A DNA stretch of 55,014 bases, from contig JAFRRE010000050.1 in NCBI GenBank assembly GCA_017428285.1, positions 1 through 55,014 on the forward strand, given 5' to 3'. Below are positions 34,821-41,822 of this stretch, piece by piece; within the stretch, counting starts at the first letter, position 1, and the number at the start of each line of letters is the position of its first letter. The DNA comes from Bacteroidales bacterium. GTDB lineage: Bacteria; Bacteroidota; Bacteroidia; Bacteroidales; F082. The position numbers and the translations under genes are program-made. The notes beneath the pieces are model-generated. The model was not told the DNA's origin, made no database searches, and saw only the letters and a program-made list of their open reading frames with translations.

Positions 34821-36557
34821 ATGAAGCGAAAACCCACATACAACCAAATCTTGTTCATCCTGCTGATGGTACTAGGGTTTTTACCCATGCTACAGGGTTG
34901 GCTTCAAATAATTCCATTTCATCCACTTAATGGAGTTGTTGAAGAGGTAGAAAAGCCTATCATCGAACGGGATGCATATGTGTCGGGCGATTATGCCAAA
35001 CAAGCCGAGGCCTATGCCAGTCAGCATGTCGGTTTTCGAGAGCCCTTCATTCGTTTCTACAATCAATATCTTTGGAGTTTCTACCGGAAGACTTATGCAA
35101 ATGATGTGGTAGCAGGGAAAAAAGGATGGCTTTATTATCCCTCAAGTGTAAGGGATTATTATGGCCAAGAGCTGCTGCGATGGCACCCTTCTGTCGAAGC
35201 GGCACGCGAAAAATTTGACCGAGAAGTCAAGTATCTGAATTGGATTCGTAGCATTTTACAAGAGAACGGCGTTGAGTTCTTGGTTTTCATGGCACCTGAA
35301 AAGAGTTTTCTGTATCCCGAATTTCTTCCCGATGATGTATTTGACACGACTACTGTTAATTTTAACGCATGTGATTATTTTGCACAACGCCTTGAAGAAA
35401 CAGGTTTTCCTCATATCGAGATGACCCGTTGGTTTCAGAAGATGAAGGATACGGTAGACTATCCATTGATTCCACAGGTGGGAGCGCATTGGATTTTCCC
35501 TTCCGTCTATGCCGCCGATTCTCTTTCACGACTTATGGAGGAGCTGAAAGGTTTCTCGATGCCCAAAATCAAAATTGGAGAAGCCTACCCTGTGTCTAAT
35601 AAAGACCACGATTATGACAACGATCTTGAACTTCATCTTAATCTGGCTTTCCCGCTGAGGCACCAATTTGGTTATTGTCCGAGGCACAGGGTTAGCGTCG
35701 AACACGACTCGACTACCGTGAATCCCAAGGTTCTGTTTATCGGGAATTCCTATTTTTGGGCCATGAATTTGTTTGTTCCTCTAACACAAATGTTCGAAAC
35801 AACAGAATACTGGTATTATTTTTCGACTGCCTATTATGGCGATAGCCTGACGGAAACGTCTAGTGTGAACCGAATGGACTTGGTGGAAAAACTGTTGGAT
35901 TTTGATTATGTGGTATGGTTTACGACTGGCAATCAAATGAACAAAGGAACGTCAGGCTTTGCTGAAAAAGTCATAACCAATTTATGTTACAGCAAAAAGG
36001 AGATGGATCGACATAAAAACGTCGTAATTGATAGCCTGAGATATGACAGCCTTACGTTGTTGACTTTGGACGAACCCCTTGTTGACAGCAATTACAAGCG
36101 GCTTTTGTGGAGCAAGGCCGAACATGTGCTTTTCAGCCATGCAGAGCATTATTTTTCTGAATTGGCATCCGACAGTCTTCCTGTGATACGCAACCCGAGG
36201 ATAAAAGAGGTGCTGGCAATCAAAGAAATAAAGAAAGACTCTGCCTGGATGTGGAACTTGTCGAACTGCCAAACAGTCATTCAAAACGCCCCGTTGGATC
36301 AGGTGTTGCTGATGGAAGCCCATAATTTAATAGAAAACAAGCCGCTTATGCGCGACATGACAGATGTGGAGGCTAAACGAGATCTCGTGGAAGAACTTGT
36401 TATCGACATGGTCGAAAGAATAAAAGGCAAGCCCAAACTCATGAATGAAATAGAGAAAAAAGCGGCGAGAAAAGGTATCTCTGTAGAAGAACAAACGGTT
36501 TTTGATGCCCGTTGGATTGTTAATGACAAAATAAATAGGGGCGTTGTCAAGTTATGA
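34821..36557 (+). CDS. AlgX/AlgJ-like protein, paralogue c (degenerate catalytic motifs)
   Basis: A 578-residue protein with an N-terminal anchor (ILFILLMVLGFLPML) and the family block VGFREPFIRFYNQYLWSFY. Catalytic motifs have drifted: the D-x-H-W position reads PQVGAHW (Gly221, His223), and the nucleophile motif reads LFIGNSYFW, so Asp is Asn309 while Ser310 remains. It pairs with MBOAT 2 as AlgX-a pairs with MBOAT 1. Its C-terminal tail (KPLMRDMTDVE, MNEIEKKAARKGISVEEQ then FDARWIVNDKI) is closest to that of AlgX-a, supporting duplication of an MBOAT-AlgX pair. It may be a polymer-binding or scaffolding subunit rather than an enzyme (inference). A lipoprotein gene follows after 34 bases. 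Confidence 0.82.
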   Translation: MKRKPTYNQILFILLMVLGFLPMLQGWLQIIPFHPLNGVVEEVEKPIIERDAYVSGDYAKQAEAYASQHVGFREPFIRFYNQYLWSFYRKTYANDVVAGKKGWLYYPSSVRDYYGQELLRWHPSVEAAREKFDREVKYLNWIRSILQENGVEFLVFMAPEKSFLYPEFLPDDVFDTTTVNFNACDYFAQRLEETGFPHIEMTRWFQKMKDTVDYPLIPQVGAHWIFPSVYAADSLSRLMEELKGFSMPKIKIGEAYPVSNKDHDYDNDLELHLNLAFPLRHQFGYCPRHRVSVEHDSTTVNPKVLFIGNSYFWAMNLFVPLTQMFETTEYWYYFSTAYYGDSLTETSSVNRMDLVEKLLDFDYVVWFTTGNQMNKGTSGFAEKVITNLCYSKKEMDRHKNVVIDSLRYDSLTLLTLDEPLVDSNYKRLLWSKAEHVLFSHAEHYFSELASDSLPVIRNPRIKEVLAIKEIKKDSAWMWNLSNCQTVIQNAPLDQVLLMEAHNLIENKPLMRDMTDVEAKRDLVEELVIDMVERIKGKPKLMNEIEKKAARKGISVEEQTVFDARWIVNDKINRGVVKL

Positions 36558-36591
36558 ATATTGGTATGATTATTGGAGAGATTAATAATAC

Positions 36592-36954
36592 ATGAAAAAA
36601 GTATTTTATATAGTATTCTTGTCAGTCGTGACACTTCTCATGAGCTCATGTGGCGATCCGATGGGTTCCAAGGACCCTGACGTGAACTTGCTCTATGGCA
36701 AGTGGCAGGAAGGCTCTGTTTATGAGCGGTACGATGAAACTGGGTTGGGCGCCACATGGGATGTGGATGACGACATTGGCGAGGAAGAAGCCCAGCTTTT
36801 CAAATGGACATTGGAAGGTAGCACGCTGATTCACGAACATTTGGGAACTTTCGTGACCGTCCCCAAGGTATATACCATCACAATGCTTACCCAGTCGGAA
36901 CTTTCTTATAGCGACGACTATGGAAAAACTCATCATTATACGAAAGTGGAATAA
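36592..36954 (+). CDS. Small lipocalin-like lipoprotein
   Basis: A 120-residue lipoprotein with signal peptide and lipobox LMSSC. It is followed by an acidic region (DVDDDIGEEEAQ) and short beta-strand segments (LYGKWQEGSVYERY, FKWTLEGSTLIHEH, VPKVYTITMLTQSELSYSDD). GKW followed by repeated strands is typical of the small lipocalin-like lipoproteins of Bacteroidota. It sits between AlgX-c (34 bases upstream) and the AsmA-like gene (3 bases downstream), with no promoter box in the gaps, so it is probably co-transcribed. Function is unknown. Confidence 0.7.
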   Translation: MKKVFYIVFLSVVTLLMSSCGDPMGSKDPDVNLLYGKWQEGSVYERYDETGLGATWDVDDDIGEEEAQLFKWTLEGSTLIHEHLGTFVTVPKVYTITMLTQSELSYSDDYGKTHHYTKVE

Positions 36955-36957
36955 CGC

Positions 36958-39900
36958 ATGAAAAAGGCATTAAAGATAACAGGCATTACCTTGGCTTCCC
37001 TTGTCGGGTTGGTGTTGATTGTTGCAGGTATTGCCGTGGCCATGTTCACTTCCTCTGGCCGGTTGACCAAGATGGTCAAGAAATATGCTCCACGTTACAT
37101 CAATTGTGAAATGCAACTGGGTAAAGCAGACCTAACACTTTTCAAGACTTTTCCCAACGTGGGTGTCAATATCGAGGATGTTGCACTTCTCAATCCGATG
37201 GAAGGATCGCCTTCCGACACTTTAGCCAATATCGACAACCTAATTGTGGTTTTGGATGTCAAGAAACTATTGAGGGAAAAGGAAATCGTCATCAGGAAGT
37301 GCATCCTTGAAGACGCTTTAGTCAACCTTTATACGGATCATGAAGGTCATAGCAACCTTGATGTGTTTAACACAAAAGAAAAGAGTGATACAACCGCTAC
37401 TTTTGACTATTTAGTGGACATTGAGGAGGTGAAACTGGTTAATACAGACTTGCTATACACAGATGCCCGTACACAAATGACTGGGAGTGCCAGTGGCCTT
37501 GATCTAGACATGAAAGGCAAGATGCGAGACAACGACATCGATGCTGATTTGGCCTTGTTGGCCGATAACGTTGGTTTGCGAATCAAAAACGTGGATTTGT
37601 CGCTTCAGCCGTTAGACCTTGACTTCGAAGGCAATATCTTTCAACTTGATCGGATTGACGGGAGGCTCCAACTAAAGACCCCCGATGTTTGCTTGAATAT
37701 AGGAGAACCTTATCTTAAAAATGACACCTTGAATCTGACGCTGCCAGTCAATTTTGGCATAAAAGACTTGTCAGGTCATCTGGACCATGCTCAAATAGGT
37801 TTGAACGACTTCCTGTTCAATATCGATGGCGACATGGCTGTGGCTGATAATGGTGACATTAATTTGGATTTGGATGTGAATACCAACCCGTTAGTTGTGG
37901 AGGATGTGATTTCGTTTTTACCCCACGATTTGCAGCAGACTCTCAGCGATGTGGCATATTCCGGAAGGTTGACCATCTCTGATGCTACAGTTAAAGGTGT
38001 CATCAACGACAGCCTTGTCCCAGAGATTACGGCTAAGGTCATTAGCAACGATTTGCTTGTTGACGTGCACGACTTGCCCTATCCATTCCAGGTGCTGGAT
38101 CTTGATGGTTTGCTTAGCCTCGATTTGACCAACAAAATGGGTAAGGTAGAGGTCAACAGCCTCGATGCGAGATTCAATCGTAGCGATTTGAAAGTCAAAG
38201 GTCTTGTCGACGACCTTATGGGCAATTTGGGCTTCAAGTTGAATGTTAAAGGCGATGTGCCTATGGCAGATCTGAAAGGTTTCTTGCCGAAAAGCATGAA
38301 ATTAGCCGGCCGTACAGACCTTAATCTGGATGCTAACTTTACCTTGAAGCAGCTGCTGAAGTCGCTCAAGGACTATGACTTCAATCGTTTGGTGGCAAAG
38401 GCCAACATGAGAATCAAAGATTTCGCTTTTGACATGGACACTATCCATGCCGTTTCTCCATTATTGAATGTGGGGCTTACCTTGCCTGCTGGGGCGAAGG
38501 AAAAAGGCCGCAAAGGCGTGTTTGTTTCACTTGCTACCAATGCATTGAACGCCAAGGTCGGGAAAGGTATTACTGCGGATTTGAGGAGCCCCGATATCAA
38601 ACTATCTGCCGATAGTTTCAAGGGTGGAATAGAAAAGATGCTGATGGATGCCGCCATCAATTGCAGCAAATTGGACATTGTTTATGATACCATTGATGCC
38701 CACATCAACACGCCCGCCATCACTTTTGTGACCACGCCTGACAAAAACTCAAAGCGTCTGAACGCTCGTGTTACTCTCGATGGCAAAAGAATTGATGCAA
38801 AGATGGGCCGTGCTTATGCAGTGAATAGCAATACATTGAAAATCAATGCATCGGTAAACCAAAACAAGAACAAATCTGATTTCTTGAACCGATGGAATCC
38901 GACAGCTGATTTTATGCTCAATGATGCTACGGTGCAAATTGCAGGCTTGGGGGAGGATATCCGAATCAATAACATCGACTTCTTGTTCAACTCCAGTGAA
39001 TTGGATTTCAAGAAAAGCACTTTCCGTATTGGCAAGTCTGACATGAGCCTGCAAGGTAGCGTCATCGGCATCAAGGAATGGATCGAAGACCATAAGAATT
39101 TGATGAAAGGCGAGATGCAGCTTACTTCCAATTTTGTTGATATCAATGAAATCTTGGACTTGACTAGCGGCTTGGGTCGTTCTGGAGAAGAGAGTAAGGG
39201 TGAAAGCCAGGAAGGCGATCCTTTCATGGTTCCTGAAGGTATTGATTTCAGCTTTATTCTTAACACGAAAAAAGCTTTGTACGATAACTTTGACTTAAAC
39301 AACCTTAGTGGCACCATGACGGTTAAAGATGGCACCCTGATTTTGCAGGAAATTGGCTTCACTAATAAAGCCGCCGAAATGCAGCTTACCGCCCTCTATC
39401 AATCGCCAAGGAAGAACAATCTTTTCCTTGCCATGGATTTCCACCTCCTAGATGTTCAAATCAATGATTTGTTGCACATGGTGCCATACATCGATACATT
39501 AGTACCTATGCTGAGAACCTTTGACGGGCAAGGCGAGTTCCATATTGGTGCTGAAACCTATCTTAAGTCCAATTATCAGCCTAAGATTTCCACCTTGCGT
39601 GCTGCTGCTGACATCGAAGGCAAAAACCTGACGGTGAAAGACAAATTCACCTTTACGAAAATCACTGATATGTTGAATGTCAGCACAAATGGTGAATATC
39701 GTGTTGATAGCCTTGACGTGCAACTCACAGCCTTCAAAGACGAAATCGATCTGTGGCCTTCGCAGATTGCCATTGGGAAATACAAGGTCACTGTGGATGG
39801 TAGGATGCTGCTTGACAAGACCGGCGAATATCATCTTTCGGTAACGAAGTCTCCGTTGCCGGTGCGTATGGGCTTGAAAATCTCAGGACCCCTCAACAAG

Positions 39901-40029
39901 TTGGAGTACAAACTTGAAGAATGCAAGTACCCGAATCTCTATAAGCCGAACAAGCGCAATGACCGGGAACAGATGTATTTTGAGTTGAAGAAAAAGATTG
40001 CCGACCGTTTGAAAGAGAATGTGAGATGA
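36958..40029 (+). CDS. AsmA-like family protein
   Basis: A 1023-residue protein with one N-terminal membrane helix (ALKITGITLASLVGLVLIVAGIAV, read from residue 4) and a very long beta-rich periplasmic region. The AsmA N-terminal block is present (YAPRYINCEMQLGKADLTLF, then FPNVGVNIEDVALLNP), as is a C-terminal AsmA-like repeat (LKISGPLNKLEYKL). AsmA-like proteins span the periplasm and are thought to move phospholipids toward the outer membrane or influence its assembly. It follows the lipoprotein by 3 bases, which places an envelope lipid or assembly factor on the O-acyltransferase transcript. No terminator was seen after its stop; the next gene has its own promoter box. Confidence 0.88.
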   Translation: MKKALKITGITLASLVGLVLIVAGIAVAMFTSSGRLTKMVKKYAPRYINCEMQLGKADLTLFKTFPNVGVNIEDVALLNPMEGSPSDTLANIDNLIVVLDVKKLLREKEIVIRKCILEDALVNLYTDHEGHSNLDVFNTKEKSDTTATFDYLVDIEEVKLVNTDLLYTDARTQMTGSASGLDLDMKGKMRDNDIDADLALLADNVGLRIKNVDLSLQPLDLDFEGNIFQLDRIDGRLQLKTPDVCLNIGEPYLKNDTLNLTLPVNFGIKDLSGHLDHAQIGLNDFLFNIDGDMAVADNGDINLDLDVNTNPLVVEDVISFLPHDLQQTLSDVAYSGRLTISDATVKGVINDSLVPEITAKVISNDLLVDVHDLPYPFQVLDLDGLLSLDLTNKMGKVEVNSLDARFNRSDLKVKGLVDDLMGNLGFKLNVKGDVPMADLKGFLPKSMKLAGRTDLNLDANFTLKQLLKSLKDYDFNRLVAKANMRIKDFAFDMDTIHAVSPLLNVGLTLPAGAKEKGRKGVFVSLATNALNAKVGKGITADLRSPDIKLSADSFKGGIEKMLMDAAINCSKLDIVYDTIDAHINTPAITFVTTPDKNSKRLNARVTLDGKRIDAKMGRAYAVNSNTLKINASVNQNKNKSDFLNRWNPTADFMLNDATVQIAGLGEDIRINNIDFLFNSSELDFKKSTFRIGKSDMSLQGSVIGIKEWIEDHKNLMKGEMQLTSNFVDINEILDLTSGLGRSGEESKGESQEGDPFMVPEGIDFSFILNTKKALYDNFDLNNLSGTMTVKDGTLILQEIGFTNKAAEMQLTALYQSPRKNNLFLAMDFHLLDVQINDLLHMVPYIDTLVPMLRTFDGQGEFHIGAETYLKSNYQPKISTLRAAADIEGKNLTVKDKFTFTKITDMLNVSTNGEYRVDSLDVQLTAFKDEIDLWPSQIAIGKYKVTVDGRMLLDKTGEYHLSVTKSPLPVRMGLKISGPLNKLEYKLEECKYPNLYKPNKRNDREQMYFELKKKIADRLKENVR

Positions 40030-40108
40030 TGAATTGAAAAAGTTGACATATATATGATACATGTTGACTTTTTTGCCGAAAAACCCTTCCTAATCGGAAA
40101 AAAAAGTC

Positions 40109-40116
40109 TACTTTTG
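40109..40116 (+). promoter_or_regulatory. -7 promoter box TACTTTTG for the PorT-like gene at 40170
   Basis: TAnnTTTG match 54 bases upstream of the ATG. Confidence 0.6.
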
Positions 40117-40169
40117 TACCCAAATCGAAGATTAAACGAAGTTAAATACTAACCTAAATTTATAATCAA

Positions 40170-40907
40170 ATGAAGAAAAATTTACTTATCATTGGCCTTC
40201 TGATGGCCATGTCGCTGACTGTTTCAGCACAGAACAATGGTTTTGCCTTTGGTTTTAAATTGGGCCCCAACTTTGGCTGGACTGGCTCGACTACGGGTGC
40301 TGCTGTTAGTGAAGGTGCACGCACTGGTTTCGATATGGGTGTTGTGGCAGAGTATTATTTTGCTGAAAACTATGCTATTGTCACTGGTGTCAATGTTGGC
40401 TTCCTTGGTGGTCACTATAGCTTTACAAATGGCAGAATGGATACCATTACAGGCCTTGAGACCTTCCCCGTTGACAGGTATTACAAGACGACAATTTACG
40501 AAATCCCGTTGATGCTTAAGATGGTGACCAATGAACTTGGCAATTTACCTCTTCGCGTTTATGCAGAAGTTGGTGGAGGTATTGGCTTAGCTGCCAAGAA
40601 AGTCAAGGTTAAGGATGCTATTGATGGCGCTCCTCATGCTGACAATTGGGTTACTACCAATAAAGAATTCAGCAACCTTCGCGCTGCTTTGAAGATTGGC
40701 GCTGGTGCACAATATGCTCTCGATGAATCAACCCGTCTCTTCGCTGGTGTCTATTTCTCACACGACTTCATCAATATGATCAATTACATCAAACCTGATT
40801 ATTGTGGTAATTATATTGATGTTGAGGGTAATAAGATTGCAGCCCGCGATCTGAAGTTGAACGTCCTTCAAAATCGCATTGGTATTGAAGTGGGTGTTCT
40901 CTTCTGA
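40170..40907 (+). CDS. PorT-family outer membrane beta-barrel protein 1
   Basis: A 245-residue protein with a signal peptide (MKKNLLIIGLLMAMSLTVSA) and an eight-to-ten-strand barrel pattern (FAFGFKLGPNFGWTGS; YYFAENYAIVTGVNVGF; IYEIPLMLKMVTNELG; LRVYAEVGGGIGLAAK), ending LQNRIGIEVGVLF with terminal Phe. It matches the PorT/OMP-b-barrel_2 group. In Porphyromonas PorT is needed for T9SS, but most family members are generic small barrels, so I assign only the family. It faces a second member of the group (40983-41702), with a shared bidirectional terminator between them. Confidence 0.82.
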   Translation: MKKNLLIIGLLMAMSLTVSAQNNGFAFGFKLGPNFGWTGSTTGAAVSEGARTGFDMGVVAEYYFAENYAIVTGVNVGFLGGHYSFTNGRMDTITGLETFPVDRYYKTTIYEIPLMLKMVTNELGNLPLRVYAEVGGGIGLAAKKVKVKDAIDGAPHADNWVTTNKEFSNLRAALKIGAGAQYALDESTRLFAGVYFSHDFINMINYIKPDYCGNYIDVEGNKIAARDLKLNVLQNRIGIEVGVLF

Positions 40908-40927
40908 TCCGATTCGTTTATCTAAAA

Positions 40928-40965
40928 CAAAAAAAGAGCGGCTCATGTCGAGCTGCTCTTTTTTT
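40928..40965. terminator. Bidirectional terminator between two convergent PorT-like genes
   Basis: AAAGAGC-GGCTC and GAGC-TGCTCTTT pair around a short ATGTC loop, flanked by A7 on the left and T7 on the right. It can therefore stop transcription from both sides. Confidence 0.85.
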
Positions 40966-40982
40966 ATGGACATGTTTGAAGA

Positions 40983-41702
40983 TCACAATAGTTTGTAACC
41001 AACCGTAACCATGAACATGTTTTGTTTCGTGTTGTCAATGTTGTTGGTGTTGATGTATTGGCCCCATTCAGTGTTGTTGATCACATCGGCACCAAAGACT
41101 TTGGTGATACCTTTATTGTAGTTGATGTCGAGTGTGAAGCGAAGGATGTCGACGCCAACGCCCATCTGAAGGCCCCATGCGATATCCTTGGTATCGAATT
41201 CGGCATTTTGAAGTTGTTCCGGAAAATCAGCTTCTCCGACTGAAGCCGACTTTTGAACCACGGTTTTCTCTGGGATGATGAAGTTGGCAGTGGGGCCAAT
41301 CTGGGCACGAAGGGCGATGTTGTCAGTAAGTTCTAGTTTGTAGCCAAACAATAAAGGAACTTGGATGTTCATGGCCTTTCTCGTCATGGTAAACTGTAAG
41401 CCATTAGGGATTTCGATGTTCTGGACAGAGGCATTGGAAGTGTCGATCGTCATGTCGAAGGCATTGGAGGTTTTGAACCAAAGCACTTCAGGCTGTACAT
41501 AGAAGTGGCCAATTTCCACACGGCCAAACACTCCAATGGTAAAGCTGTTCATGAAGCCAGTTTTGATATCTTCTTTCTGGTAGGAAAGCTTCGTGGTTTG
41601 GTAACCGACCTTAGGGCCTATGGAAAGATCAAAACCGCCACCGGCAAAAGCAGCGCTACCCATCATGAGTAATGCAGCGAGAAGAAGAGATGTTTTTTTC
41701 AT
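40983..41702 (-). CDS. PorT-family outer membrane beta-barrel protein 2
   Basis: A 239-residue protein with a signal peptide (MKKTSLLLAALLMMGSAAFA) and the barrel pattern of the PorT/OMP-b-barrel_2 group: FDLSIGPKVGYQTTKLSYQ, IGHFYVQPEVLWFK, NIQVPLLFGYKLELTDNIAL and FTLDINYNKGITKVFG. It ends MVTVGYKLL, without the terminal aromatic residue usual in barrels. It is only broadly similar to the neighbour at 40170, so this is not a recent duplication. Its promoter box is at 41741-41748, divergent from nadE. Function is unknown beyond the fold. Confidence 0.8.
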   Translation of the reverse strand: MKKTSLLLAALLMMGSAAFAGGGFDLSIGPKVGYQTTKLSYQKEDIKTGFMNSFTIGVFGRVEIGHFYVQPEVLWFKTSNAFDMTIDTSNASVQNIEIPNGLQFTMTRKAMNIQVPLLFGYKLELTDNIALRAQIGPTANFIIPEKTVVQKSASVGEADFPEQLQNAEFDTKDIAWGLQMGVGVDILRFTLDINYNKGITKVFGADVINNTEWGQYINTNNIDNTKQNMFMVTVGYKLL

Positions 41703-41740
41703 TTGAATGATGTTTTAATGAATACTAAGTTATTTGACTA

Positions 41741-41748
41741 CAAAATTA
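41741..41748 (-). promoter_or_regulatory. -7 promoter box TAATTTTG for PorT-like protein 2
   Basis: TAnnTTTG match on the minus strand, 39 bases upstream of the ATG at 41702. Confidence 0.6.
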
Positions 41749-41789
41749 AGAATCATTTTTCAATCTATGTGTTTCTCGATAAAATAAAT

Positions 41790-41797
41790 TACCTTTG
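41790..41797 (+). promoter_or_regulatory. -7 promoter box TACCTTTG for nadE
   Basis: TAnnTTTG match 26 bases upstream of the ATG at 41823. It excludes the longer frame that starts at 41703. Confidence 0.6.
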
Positions 41798-41822
41798 TGG
41801 CTTAAAACAAATTTATAAACAG

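Noticed and set aside
40041..40080. Two TTGAC copies resembling a sigma-70 -35 box before the PorT-like gene
   Set aside because: Bacteroidota promoters do not use the E. coli -35, and the TAnnTTTG box at 40109-40116 explains initiation better.
41703..41822. N-terminal extension of NadE
   Set aside because: It overlaps the nadE promoter box at 41790-41797. The family N-terminus is MKIAIAQLNY at 41823.
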